DNA from: CAIODY01 sp046051225
GTDB taxonomy: Bacteria; Bacteroidota; Bacteroidia; Chitinophagales; CAIODY01
DNA: 64,000 nt
Reading direction: 5' to 3'
NCBI GenBank assembly: GCA_046051225.1
Contig: JBJOOR010000015.1
Coordinates: forward strand, 1 to 64,000
The translations under genes were made by a program, and so were the position numbers. How positions within the stretch are numbered: position 1 is the first letter of the stretch; each line of letters opens with the position of its first letter. Below the pieces are notes generated by a model. It was not told where the DNA came from, did not search any database, and saw only the letters and a program-made list of their open reading frames with translations. Below, in pieces: positions 26,504 to 35,728 of this stretch.

Positions 26504-29194
26504 ATGAAAGTCGGAATCTTCTTTGGTGGCTCATCTCGTGAACGTGAAATATCGTTTGCAGGTGGCAGAACAGTGTATGATAATTTAGATAAATCGTTGT
26601 TTGAACCTGTTCCAATTTTTGTGGATTCGCTGAACAACTTGATTTTGCTCGATTGGCAGTTTATTTACAAAGGCACGATTCGAGATTTTTATCCCACAAC
26701 TGATTTTATTTCTGAATCAAAATTTGGTTTTCAAATGTATGTGGAAAGCCTGAATGGATTAACCGATGCAGATTTGAACAAAATGATTGCACAAATCGGG
26801 CGTAAAATTTCTTTTGAAGAATTACCAAAATTAATTGACTTTGGATTTTTGTGTTTGCATGGCAACAATGGCGAAGATGGCGCTGTGCAAGGATTTTTGC
26901 AATGGTTAAAAATTCCTTACAGCGGTTCGGGCATTTTACCAAGTGCGATTGGAATGGATAAAGCCGTGCAGAAAAAATTGATGTTGGCTGGCGGATTTCA
27001 TTCGCCAAAATTTGAAGTTTTGAAAAAGGAAGATTGGCTCAACTCAAAAAATAGAAATGAAATTTTCGAAAGAATAAAATCGGAATTAAAATTATCAATC
27101 GCTGTAAAGCCTGCCAATCAAGGTTCTTCGGTGGGTGCAACAATTTTAAAAGAAGATAATTTTGAAAAATTTTGCGAAGCGATTGACAAAGCATTTTTCA
27201 TCAAAACTTTAAAAGTAGATGATTGGAAAAACAAAACTGAAACCGAGAAAGTATTGCTGGTAAAGGATTTGACGGATATTCGTGAAGGTGTTGGACTTCC
27301 TTTGTCATTTGTCAATAGTCATTCGTCATTAGTAAATATAATTTATTCGCCCGAAGAATTATTCAATTCACTTGAAAAGCATTTTGCTGAAAGTATTGAT
27401 AGCATTGAGTTACAAGGGTTGGATTCTGAAAAAGAAGTTTTGGTAGAAGCATTTATTAAAGGCAGAGAATTTAGTTGTATTGTGGCGCAAGATGAAAATG
27501 GAAAACCAATTGCATTGCCACCAACTGAAATTATTAAAGGGCAAGAATTATTTGATTATCGCTCGAAATACTTGCCGGGCTTGAGCCGTAAGGTTACGCC
27601 CATTCAAGCAAGTGATGAGCAAATTCAAAATATCAGAACCGAATGTGAAAAGCTTTTTCGATTTTTAAACTTCAATGTGTATGCTCGTATTGATGGCTTT
27701 TTGAGTGATGATGGAAAAATATTTTTGAATGACCCAAATACCACAAGCGGAATGTTGCCTAGTTCATTCTTCTTTCATCAGGCAGCAGAGATTGGTTTGA
27801 ATCCTTCTCAATTCTTAACTTATATTATTGCAACATCACTGAAACAACGCATCGGGCTTGGCTTTGAAGCTGAAAAATTTTCAAAATTATTAAGTGATTT
27901 AGATGCGAAAATCATAAATCATAAATCGAAAATTACCAATAAAATAAAGGTTGCTGTGATAATGGGTGGTTATAGTTCGGAGCGACATATCTCTGTTGAA
28001 AGCGGCAGAAACATTTTTGAAAAATTATCGAGCAGTACTAAATACGAACCGATTCCCGTTTTTCTTTTTGGAAATAAAGATGAACACAACCTTTATGTAT
28101 TGCCAATCAACATGATGCTGAAAGATAATGCTGATGATATTCGTGAAAAGATTTTGCATTATTCTGTTCATCCAATGTTGAACAAAATCAAAGAAGAATG
28201 TAAAAGTATTACGCAAAAATTTGCTGGAGAAAATGTACAATTTGCTCCTCAAAAAATTTCTTACAATGATTTAAAAGGCTTGTGTGATGTGGTTTTCATC
28301 GCATTGCATGGTCGCCCTGGCGAAGATGGTGCAGTGCAAAATGAGTTGAATAAAATTGGTTTGCATTACAATGGTTCAGGTGTAGAAAGTTCGCAATTAA
28401 CGATTAATAAGTTTGATACTTTGCAATTGTTGAAGCAACACCATTTGCCAGTTACAGAACAATTTTTATTGCAAAAAACAGATTGGCAAAAAGATGAAAA
28501 TGCTTGTTTGAAAACGGTGAAAGAAAAATTTCATTACCCATTAATTGCAAAACCTGTTGACGATGGTTGTAGCAGTGCTGTGAAAAAAATAAAAAATGAC
28601 GCCGAGCTGAAAGCCTTTGTGGAATTGATTTTTAGAGAACAAACTGAATTGATTGAAAGCGATGCAGCCATTTTGCATTTGAAAAAAAATGAAGAATTTC
28701 CAAACAAAGATGTGGTGTTGTTGGAAGCTTTGGTGGACAAAAAAGATTGCACAAAATTTATGGAAGTAACGGTTGGATTGCTCACCCATCGCACCGAAAA
28801 TGGAACAATTATGTACGAAGTTTTTGAACCGAGTGAAGCATTAGCCGATGGCGATGTATTAAGTTTGGAAGAAAAATTTTTAGCAGGACAAGGACAAAAC
28901 ATAACGCCAGCAAGGTTTTCAAAGGATGCCAAAGAATTCAAAATCATTTCAAAACAAGTAAGAAAAACAATTGAAGATGCTGCACAGTTGTTGAAAATTG
29001 AAGGTTATGCAAGGTTGGATGCGTTTGTAAGAATTTATGATGATTTAAAAACTGATACTTTGGTGATTGAAGCCAACTCCTTGCCAGGCATGACTCCTGC
29101 CACTTGCATTTATCATCAAGCTGCCATTGCAGGTTATAAACCTTACGATTTTATTGATAAGATTTTGGAATATGCTATGAAGAAAAATTCTTAA
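26504..29194 (+). CDS. ddl: tandem fusion of two D-alanine--D-alanine ligase modules
   Basis: 896 residues, against about 300-370 for ordinary Ddl. Copy 1 (about 1-465) has KVGIFFGGSSREREISFAGG, the serine-loop KPANQGSSVGATI and an altered C-terminal ligand segment, LNDPNTTSGMLPSSF. Copy 2 (about 482-896) has KVAVIMGGYSSERHISVESG, IALHGRPGEDGAVQNEL, KPVDDGCSSAVKKI and the canonical EANSLPGMTPATC. Both look ATP-grasp-competent, though copy 1 has Asp-Pro where Glu-x-Asn normally binds metal. The enzyme joins D-Ala for peptidoglycan. A repeat-like segment encodes about residues 266-277, and the linker (about 468-481) is also repeat-rich. Confidence 0.88.
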   Translation: MKVGIFFGGSSREREISFAGGRTVYDNLDKSLFEPVPIFVDSLNNLILLDWQFIYKGTIRDFYPTTDFISESKFGFQMYVESLNGLTDADLNKMIAQIGRKISFEELPKLIDFGFLCLHGNNGEDGAVQGFLQWLKIPYSGSGILPSAIGMDKAVQKKLMLAGGFHSPKFEVLKKEDWLNSKNRNEIFERIKSELKLSIAVKPANQGSSVGATILKEDNFEKFCEAIDKAFFIKTLKVDDWKNKTETEKVLLVKDLTDIREGVGLPLSFVNSHSSLVNIIYSPEELFNSLEKHFAESIDSIELQGLDSEKEVLVEAFIKGREFSCIVAQDENGKPIALPPTEIIKGQELFDYRSKYLPGLSRKVTPIQASDEQIQNIRTECEKLFRFLNFNVYARIDGFLSDDGKIFLNDPNTTSGMLPSSFFFHQAAEIGLNPSQFLTYIIATSLKQRIGLGFEAEKFSKLLSDLDAKIINHKSKITNKIKVAVIMGGYSSERHISVESGRNIFEKLSSSTKYEPIPVFLFGNKDEHNLYVLPINMMLKDNADDIREKILHYSVHPMLNKIKEECKSITQKFAGENVQFAPQKISYNDLKGLCDVVFIALHGRPGEDGAVQNELNKIGLHYNGSGVESSQLTINKFDTLQLLKQHHLPVTEQFLLQKTDWQKDENACLKTVKEKFHYPLIAKPVDDGCSSAVKKIKNDAELKAFVELIFREQTELIESDAAILHLKKNEEFPNKDVVLLEALVDKKDCTKFMEVTVGLLTHRTENGTIMYEVFEPSEALADGDVLSLEEKFLAGQGQNITPARFSKDAKEFKIISKQVRKTIEDAAQLLKIEGYARLDAFVRIYDDLKTDTLVIEANSLPGMTPATCIYHQAAIAGYKPYDFIDKILEYAMKKNS

Positions 29195-29246
29195 ATCAAT
29201 ATATGTTTTTAATTTCTTTACTATTTTGCGCAAAAATCTATCTTAA

Positions 29247-31055
29247 ATGAAATCATTTTACAAACTACTTTTTGTATTTGCTTTAATCAGCATTCATCCA
29301 AAGTTTTCGTATTCACAAAATTTTATTTCATCGCCTACTAATGATGAAATGGCAAATGCTACATTAAGCCACGATATGCCTTCTGCTGGCGAAGATGATG
29401 AAGATGATGCACCACGGAAAAAGAAAACAAAGCAAACAAAAAGAGTTGAATTTGAAGCAAAATTTGGTTCAAATCAATATATAGTAGTACCTATTGGCGA
29501 AGAAGGAATATTGATGTTTGGCGAATCGGATGAACGCAGTAAAGACGGCAAGAAAAATTGGATTTTCACTAAATACAATACCAGCTTAAAAGAATCGTGG
29601 AGCGGTGAATATGGTGTTTCGAAACAAGTAGACTTTGTAAAACATTATTACGATAAAGAAAGAGGCTATGTTTATATTTTACTTTCAAAATCAAAATCAA
29701 TGTTTAAGCGCAATGCAAATCAAGTAAATTTAATTACCGAAGAAACTGAAATTGTAAAATTTAATGTAAAGAAAAATACATTATCAAGCACTACTGGCAA
29801 TTTACCATTAAGAACCACTGTAACTGATTTTGTTGTAAAAAATGGAATTGCATATTTTGGCGGAAATACTGTTGTATCAATGGGTACAGTTTGTTTAAAA
29901 CAATGTTTAATTGTAGGTTTATGTTATGTGCCAATATGTTTTGGCGCTGCTCATTTGCCTTATCATCCAACATTATTTACAGCAGATATTAAACAAAAAG
30001 AATTTAAAATTTCACCTTTAAATTATGAAGGCGATGCTTCGGTGGTAAACATTTCACGAGGCTCTAACGAAAGTGCTGAAGTATCGGTTGCCATTAGAAA
30101 TTATCCTGATAAAAAAACAAACAATATGTTTGTTCAAAATTATGAAAATGGCAAACCAACTAATACTTACAAATTAAAAAGCAAAGCAAAAAATGAATTT
30201 GTAACAGCTTCTATTTATAAGCTAGGCGATAAAGATGATTTAGTATTTGGTACTTATGCGCCACCTTATGAAGACAAATCATTCTTTCAAAAAATGTTTG
30301 CAGGTATGAGCACAGGCGTACCAAGTAATGTTTCAGTTGGGTTTTATTTATCACGGTTTGTAGATGGTAAACAGAATTACTTAAAAGTATTTCCATTTAA
30401 TAAATATTTTAAAGTGGTGCATTATGGTGGATTGTTTTCATCGCCTAAACAAAAAGTAGAAGAATCTGGAACAGACAAAAAAGGAAAAGAGCGCCCTGTA
30501 TCATTAAGTTTATTGATGCATGATGTAATTAAGCGTAGCGATAATGAATACATATTAATTGCAGATGCTTATTACGCTCATTATCATACCGAAACTTATT
30601 ATGATGGAAAAAATTGGCAAACCCGTCAAGTGTTTGATGGTTATGTATTTACAGATGCAATCATTATGAGTTTTGATCCTGAAAAAGGTGAATTAAATTG
30701 GTATGAAACTTTTGATATTAATAGTTGGCCACCTACTATGAATTTGCGCCCACGTGTAAAAGTAATTCAGAATGAAAATGAAAGCGATATTGTATTTGTA
30801 TATAATGATGGTAAAAGCATTAATACAAAAGTATTGCATGATGGAAAAATATCAGATGGTCAGCAAACTAGTATGAACTTAAATACAGGTAAAGAAACTG
30901 ATAAAGTAACCAATACTTATGATGGTGGCGATGTTGAATATTGGTACGATAATTATTTTATTGCTTATGGCTACCAACGTATTAAAACCAAAGGCAAATT
31001 AATTGGCGGCAGACGAACTGTTTTCTACTTTAATAAAATAGGATACAAGAGTTAA
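29247..31055 (+). CDS. secreted protein of unknown function
   Basis: 602 residues with a signal peptide (MKSFYKLLFVFALISIHPKF, cleavage after SYSQ). The mature N-terminus holds an acidic then basic tract (GEDDEDDAPRKKKTKQTKR), followed by a long beta-rich region without a family I recognise. A hydrophobic, Cys-rich segment (CLKQCLIVGLCYVPICFG, about 213-230) interrupts it. It lies 52 bp after the Ddl fusion on the same strand. An envelope location is likely; function cannot be assigned. Confidence 0.75.
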   Translation: MKSFYKLLFVFALISIHPKFSYSQNFISSPTNDEMANATLSHDMPSAGEDDEDDAPRKKKTKQTKRVEFEAKFGSNQYIVVPIGEEGILMFGESDERSKDGKKNWIFTKYNTSLKESWSGEYGVSKQVDFVKHYYDKERGYVYILLSKSKSMFKRNANQVNLITEETEIVKFNVKKNTLSSTTGNLPLRTTVTDFVVKNGIAYFGGNTVVSMGTVCLKQCLIVGLCYVPICFGAAHLPYHPTLFTADIKQKEFKISPLNYEGDASVVNISRGSNESAEVSVAIRNYPDKKTNNMFVQNYENGKPTNTYKLKSKAKNEFVTASIYKLGDKDDLVFGTYAPPYEDKSFFQKMFAGMSTGVPSNVSVGFYLSRFVDGKQNYLKVFPFNKYFKVVHYGGLFSSPKQKVEESGTDKKGKERPVSLSLLMHDVIKRSDNEYILIADAYYAHYHTETYYDGKNWQTRQVFDGYVFTDAIIMSFDPEKGELNWYETFDINSWPPTMNLRPRVKVIQNENESDIVFVYNDGKSINTKVLHDGKISDGQQTSMNLNTGKETDKVTNTYDGGDVEYWYDNYFIAYGYQRIKTKGKLIGGRRTVFYFNKIGYKS

Positions 31056-31104
31056 GAATTGTTAGTTAAAAAATTATTGATTAGTTTTAATAAATAATTT
31101 TACA

Positions 31105-31272
31105 CCACATAGTAGTATAGAAAAAATACAAGATTGAAGAAGTTTGTTTTATAAAACGAAGTTTTACTTTGTTTAACTCAAACCTTGAAACCTTTTATTT
31201 GCAAGTGCTTCATAGTTGCTTCGCAATTAAAATAATAAAGTTGTATTCTAAGATTTCTATATTTCTATGTGG
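31105..31272. repeat. 168-bp element bounded by imperfect inverted repeats
   Basis: The ends, CCACATAGTAGTATAGAAA (31105-31123) and TTTCTATATTTCTATGTGG (31254-31272), are inverted copies matching at 16 of 19 positions. The interior is non-coding and contains a small TTGCTTCGCAA hairpin. It looks like a miniature non-autonomous repeat inserted between two envelope-protein genes. No target duplication is evident. Confidence 0.5.
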
Positions 31273-31290
31273 TAAAAAAAACATTTTACC

Positions 31291-32202
31291 ATGAAATCAA
31301 TTCTACTTTTTTGTGTTTGCCTATTAAATTTTTGTTTTGTGAATGCACAACAAGCTGATGCTTATAGTATTGCAGCATTTGCTGGTTCTTATTATTCTAC
31401 CTCATCTAATCAAATATATACCAATTCATTTTTAACCAGTGGTGGTGAAGTATTGAATGGTAGAACGATACGGCATAATCTATTGTATTCCAATCAAGTT
31501 GCTTTTGGAGATTATTTATCATCTGATTATGCTCAATTCAAACAAGCCATGTATAATTTTCAAATTGGAATAAAAGGTAAGCACCAAATCGATTTTTCAA
31601 TAGCATATATAAAAAATGAGTCATGGTTTTATTCTTATAATAAATTTAATCTTCCTATTACTATAAAATACCATTATCAACTTTTTAATGATAAATATTA
31701 TTTTCAGGTTGCGCCAATTGCTTCATTCATTTATACAAAACAATATAATTGGATGAATAAAACACTAAATGAAATGTCTGGTTATGATGTAACCATTCCT
31801 ATTTCAAAAAAAATAGGTAAACATTTTTCTTTTAGATATAACATTGGTTTGATGCAATTTTTTAACAACGTATATTCATTGGATTATTACAGAGGGGGTG
31901 TATTTCTATCTGAAAAACGTAATCCCAAAATGCTGAAAAATGGTTTAAATATTACTTACAATATCAAAAACAAATGGTTGTTTTTTGCTGAAGCCGAACA
32001 TCGAAATTTTAACCAATATTATTTTGATTCAAATCAAATTTTTCAATCTCAAGCTGGAACTAAATGGCAACGAAACATAGGCGTAACTTATGTTTCGAAT
32101 ATCAAAAAATCGGAACTAATTTATTCATTAAGTGTTCCTCAATTTTTGAATAAAAATCAAATGGGTCTTATTTTGGGCATAGCATTTCAGCATAAATATT
32201 AG
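31291..32202 (+). CDS. putative outer-membrane beta-barrel protein
   Basis: 303 residues with a signal peptide (MKSILLFCVCLLNFCFVNAQ). The mature part alternates aromatic and polar strands (QIDFSIAYIKNESWFYSYNK, KWLFFAEAEHRNFNQYYF) and ends in FQHKY with a C-terminal aromatic, as expected for an outer-membrane barrel. No specific family is recognised. It ends 11 bp before the cytochrome lipoprotein gene, so the two may be co-expressed. Confidence 0.65.
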   Translation: MKSILLFCVCLLNFCFVNAQQADAYSIAAFAGSYYSTSSNQIYTNSFLTSGGEVLNGRTIRHNLLYSNQVAFGDYLSSDYAQFKQAMYNFQIGIKGKHQIDFSIAYIKNESWFYSYNKFNLPITIKYHYQLFNDKYYFQVAPIASFIYTKQYNWMNKTLNEMSGYDVTIPISKKIGKHFSFRYNIGLMQFFNNVYSLDYYRGGVFLSEKRNPKMLKNGLNITYNIKNKWLFFAEAEHRNFNQYYFDSNQIFQSQAGTKWQRNIGVTYVSNIKKSELIYSLSVPQFLNKNQMGLILGIAFQHKY

Positions 32203-32213
32203 TTGATTTAGTT

Positions 32214-34154
32214 TTGAAAAAATACCTTCTCTTTTTTTTAATCAGTATTGTTTTTGGTTGCAATTATTTTGATGCATCCGAAAAAAAAACTGTTGTAAAT
32301 TCTCCTTACAAAAACCTACATTCCGAAGCAAAATATGTAGGTATGCAAACCTGTAAAGGCTGCCATCAAGATATTTACAATACATTTATTGAAACAGGCA
32401 TGGGCAAAAGCTGGGATTTGGCTACGCCCAAAAAATCATCGGCAAGGTTTGGTAATCATGAAGTGGTGTATGATACCTTAAATGATTTGTACTATCATCC
32501 TTATTTTAAAAATGATAGTTTGATGATTGTTGAATATAGATTAAATGGCAAAGACACTATTCATAAACGAATTGAAAAAGTGAAATATATTGTAGGTAGT
32601 GGGCAACATACTAATTCGCATATTATTGAGTCAAATGGATTGTTGTATCAAGCACCCATTACGTATTACACACAATTGCAAAAATGGAGTTTAGCACCAG
32701 GATTTAGTAGCGGACACAATAGTCGCTTTACCCGAATTGTAGGCAACGAATGTATTACTTGCCACAATTATTTTCCTGAAACAGATTTTAGCGCCGAAAA
32801 TTATTTCGAAAAAGTGCCTAACGGAATTCAATGCGAACGCTGTCATGGCGCAGGAAGTATACATGTAGATGAAAAGCAACATGGCAAATTGGTTGATATT
32901 TCAAAAGATATTGATTACTCGATTGTAAATCCTAAAAAACTAAAACGCGATTTACAAATTAGTTTATGTCAGCGTTGCCACCTGCAAGGTGTAACAGTTT
33001 TGAATGATGGCAAAACATTTTATGATTTTAAACCAGCCATGAATTTAAGTGATGTAATGCATACTTTTATTCCACGATATAGCGATAGCGTTACCAATTT
33101 TATTATGGCATCGCATGCTGATAGAATGAAGATGAGTAAGTGTTTTGCAAAAAGCGAAATGACTTGTATCACTTGCCACAATCCGCATGTAAGTGTAAAA
33201 TTTACACCTGCCGAAACCTTTAATAATGCTTGTAAAAAATGCCATACTTCTCCCTCTTCGAAGGAGAGGGCAGGGGTGAGGTCTTGTTCTTTATCATTAG
33301 CTGAACGAAAAAAAGAAAACGATAATTGTAGCAAATGCCACATGCCTATGAGCGGCAGTATTGATATTCCGAATGTAAAAATTCATGACCATTATATTCG
33401 TAAGCCTGAAAAACTAAATGCTTCAAAAGTTAGCAGCATTAGGCAGTTTGTACGATTGGCTTGTGTATCAGATGCTAATCCTGATGCATTGATTAGGGCA
33501 AAAGCATACTTAAATTATTTTGAAGAATATGAATCGGGTTTTCCTACTTTATTGGATAGTGCTAATCGTTTTTTGAATATAGTAAAAGATAAATCGAGTA
33601 ATGATTTTCATTTTGCAATGGTTAGATATTTATTTTTAAAAGAAAATTATCAAGCCATTATTGATTACGCTGCAACAAATTTTAATTCGGAAACTACTAA
33701 AGATGCATGGACAAACTATAGAATAGGAGAGGCTTTTAATAAATTAAATCAAAATGAAAAAGCACTTTTATTTTTAGAAAAATCAATTATTCAAAAACCA
33801 AAAGAGATTGATTTTTTAAATAAATATGCGCAATGTTTATTTAAAAATAATAAAATGAACGAAGCTGAAAATGTGTATCAAAATGTATTACGATTAAATA
33901 AAAATAATTTAACGGCATTAACAGATTTGGGCTATTTAATTACATTGAATGGGAAATTAAATTTGGCTGAAACCTATTATTTAAAGGCTATTGCACTAAA
34001 TCCAGATTACGAACAAGCATTGATGAATTTAGCTGCATTATATAATTTGCAACATCAAAAAACTAAAGCAATTGAATTATTAAAGCGTATTTTAAAAAAG
34101 AATAAAAATAATTCGGAAGCAAAATTAAGATTACAACAATTAGAAAGTTTTTAG
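32214..34154 (+). CDS. heptaheme c-type cytochrome lipoprotein with TPR domain
   Basis: 646 residues from TTG 32214. A lipobox with Cys16 (LISIVFGC) predicts a lipoprotein. Seven CxxCH heme motifs lie at about residues 47, 180, 207, 252, 318, 340 and 372, resembling cytochrome c554-type modules. Several TPR-like repeats occupy about 470-640 (ALTDLGYLITLNGKLNLAET). It is probably an envelope electron carrier; CcmB/CcmC for heme delivery are encoded at 43703-45077. Oddly, residues about 345-363, between hemes 6 and 7, are encoded by a REP-like palindrome that keeps the frame. Confidence 0.88.
   Translation: MKKYLLFFLISIVFGCNYFDASEKKTVVNSPYKNLHSEAKYVGMQTCKGCHQDIYNTFIETGMGKSWDLATPKKSSARFGNHEVVYDTLNDLYYHPYFKNDSLMIVEYRLNGKDTIHKRIEKVKYIVGSGQHTNSHIIESNGLLYQAPITYYTQLQKWSLAPGFSSGHNSRFTRIVGNECITCHNYFPETDFSAENYFEKVPNGIQCERCHGAGSIHVDEKQHGKLVDISKDIDYSIVNPKKLKRDLQISLCQRCHLQGVTVLNDGKTFYDFKPAMNLSDVMHTFIPRYSDSVTNFIMASHADRMKMSKCFAKSEMTCITCHNPHVSVKFTPAETFNNACKKCHTSPSSKERAGVRSCSLSLAERKKENDNCSKCHMPMSGSIDIPNVKIHDHYIRKPEKLNASKVSSIRQFVRLACVSDANPDALIRAKAYLNYFEEYESGFPTLLDSANRFLNIVKDKSSNDFHFAMVRYLFLKENYQAIIDYAATNFNSETTKDAWTNYRIGEAFNKLNQNEKALLFLEKSIIQKPKEIDFLNKYAQCLFKNNKMNEAENVYQNVLRLNKNNLTALTDLGYLITLNGKLNLAETYYLKAIALNPDYEQALMNLAALYNLQHQKTKAIELLKRILKKNKNNSEAKLRLQQLESF
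33248..33283. repeat. REP-like palindrome inside the cytochrome gene
   Basis: The stretch contains TCCCTCTTCGAAGGAGAGGG (33251-33270) followed by CAGGGGTGAGGTC. It resembles the CCCTCTCC...GGAGAGGG-AGGGGTGAGG class of extragenic palindromes found in many bacteria. Its GC content is far above the surrounding gene. It adds a Ser/Lys/Arg-rich loop without breaking the frame. Confidence 0.6.
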
Positions 34155-34190
34155 CATAATTTATTGCTTTGTAAAGTATCCTAATCTTCA

Positions 34191-35126
34191 TTATTTAATA
34201 TTAGCAAACATATCTTTTACCATGGCATCTAAATCGTAATCGGGTTTCCAATTCCAATCTTTTAAAGCATAAGCACCATCAATACTTCCTGGCCAACTAT
34301 CGGCAATGGCTTGCCTAAAATCAGGTGCATAATCTATCTTAAAATCGGGCATATATTTTTTAATTGCCATGGCTAATTCGGAAGGTGTAAAATCTATTCC
34401 ATTAATATTGTATGCCGTTCGTATACTTAGTTTATCGGCAGGCGCATCCATTAATTGCAGCGTTGCTTTAATGGCATCATGCATATACATCATGGGTAAT
34501 CGGGTATCGGCCGAAAGAAAACTAGTGTATTGATTTTTATGTTTTGCTTCGTAAAAAATTTCAACTGCATAATCAGTTGTGCCACCACCTGGTGCTGATT
34601 TATAACCTATTAAGCCTGGGTAACGAATGCTACGAACATCTAATCCTTTTTTGCTATAATAATAATTACACCATCCTTCGCCAGCTAATTTGCTAATACC
34701 ATAAACTGTAGTAGGTTCAATGGCTGTATGCTGTGGTACATGTAGCTTTGGAGTAGTAGGCCCAAACACAGCAATACTACTTGGCCAAAATATTTTCTTT
34801 ATACCATGTGCTAATGCTACATCAAATACACCTAATAAACTTCCCATATTTAAATTCCATGCAAACTGTGGATTTTTTTCGCCAGTGGCTGATAATAAAG
34901 CTACCAAATGATAGATTTGAGTAGATTTATATTTCTTAATTATTTCGGTAAGACCATTAAAATTCATGGCATCTAAATATTCAAATGGACCACTTTGCAT
35001 CACTTCTTCAGCCGCAGGTTTTAAATCGGTAGCCACCACATTGCTATTGCCATATTTTTTACGCAATTCCATTGTAAGTTCAGTTCCAATCTGTCCGCTT
35101 GCGCCTAATACAATTATATTTTCCAT
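34191..35126 (-). CDS. tdh: L-threonine 3-dehydrogenase, SDR type
   Basis: 311 residues, extended SDR fold. The NAD-binding Gly motif is VLGASGQIGTELT; catalytic Ser and Tyr-x3-Lys lie in WPSSIAVFG and TVYGISKLAGEGW; RYPGLIGYKSAPGGGTTDYA is typical of the SDR-type threonine dehydrogenase. It oxidises threonine to 2-amino-3-ketobutyrate, which is then cleaved to glycine and acetyl-CoA. Eleven bases separate it from rdgB upstream. The partner Kbl is not in the window. Confidence 0.88.
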   Translation of the reverse strand: MENIIVLGASGQIGTELTMELRKKYGNSNVVATDLKPAAEEVMQSGPFEYLDAMNFNGLTEIIKKYKSTQIYHLVALLSATGEKNPQFAWNLNMGSLLGVFDVALAHGIKKIFWPSSIAVFGPTTPKLHVPQHTAIEPTTVYGISKLAGEGWCNYYYSKKGLDVRSIRYPGLIGYKSAPGGGTTDYAVEIFYEAKHKNQYTSFLSADTRLPMMYMHDAIKATLQLMDAPADKLSIRTAYNINGIDFTPSELAMAIKKYMPDFKIDYAPDFRQAIADSWPGSIDGAYALKDWNWKPDYDLDAMVKDMFANIK

Positions 35127-35137
35127 ATTATTTTAAA

Positions 35138-35728
35138 TTATTTTTGATTTAAAAAATCTACCATTTTATCTACAGCAATAGCTCGATGGCTAATGCGATT
35201 TTTTTCGGCAATATCTATTTGTGCAAATGTTTGTTGGTATCCATTTGGTATAAAAATAGGGTCGTATCCAAAACCATTAGCACCTATTACTTCATCTGTA
35301 ACTACACCATGTATTTTTCCTTCAAACAAATATTCTTTATCATCTAAAATTAACGCAATTACGGTACAAAAATAAGCATTGCGGTTTTCAACGCCTTGCA
35401 TATTTTGTAACACTTTATTAATATTAGCAGCATCATTTTTTTCTTCGCCTGCATATCGAGCTGAATATACGCCAGGCTCACCATGTAAGGCTTCTACAAA
35501 AAAACCACTGTCTTCGGCAAAACAATTTAAGCTAAATCGTTGATGAATATGATGTGCTTTTGCAATTGCATTTTGGTGCAGTGTTTCAAAAGGTTCGGGT
35601 ATTTCATCAGTAAAATTGATGCTTGATAAATCTTTTATTTCAATAGCATCTGTAAGCTTCAATTTAATTTCTTTTAGCTTATTTTTATTTGATGTAATAA
35701 ATAAAATTGAGGTTATTTTTTTATCCAT
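35138..35728 (-). CDS. rdgB: non-canonical purine NTP pyrophosphatase (RdgB/HAM1)
   Basis: 196 residues from the ATG at 35728; a longer frame to 35752 would add eight residues lacking family character. Motifs are FITSNKNKLKEIK, CFAEDSGFFVEALHGEPGVY, SARYAGEEK, GFGYDPIFIPNGY and the C-terminal SHRAIA. It hydrolyses dITP, ITP and XTP to monophosphates, cleansing nucleotide pools. It overlaps the upstream gene by 16 nt, which suggests coupling. Confidence 0.93.
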   Translation of the reverse strand: MDKKITSILFITSNKNKLKEIKLKLTDAIEIKDLSSINFTDEIPEPFETLHQNAIAKAHHIHQRFSLNCFAEDSGFFVEALHGEPGVYSARYAGEEKNDAANINKVLQNMQGVENRNAYFCTVIALILDDKEYLFEGKIHGVVTDEVIGANGFGYDPIFIPNGYQQTFAQIDIAEKNRISHRAIAVDKMVDFLNQK

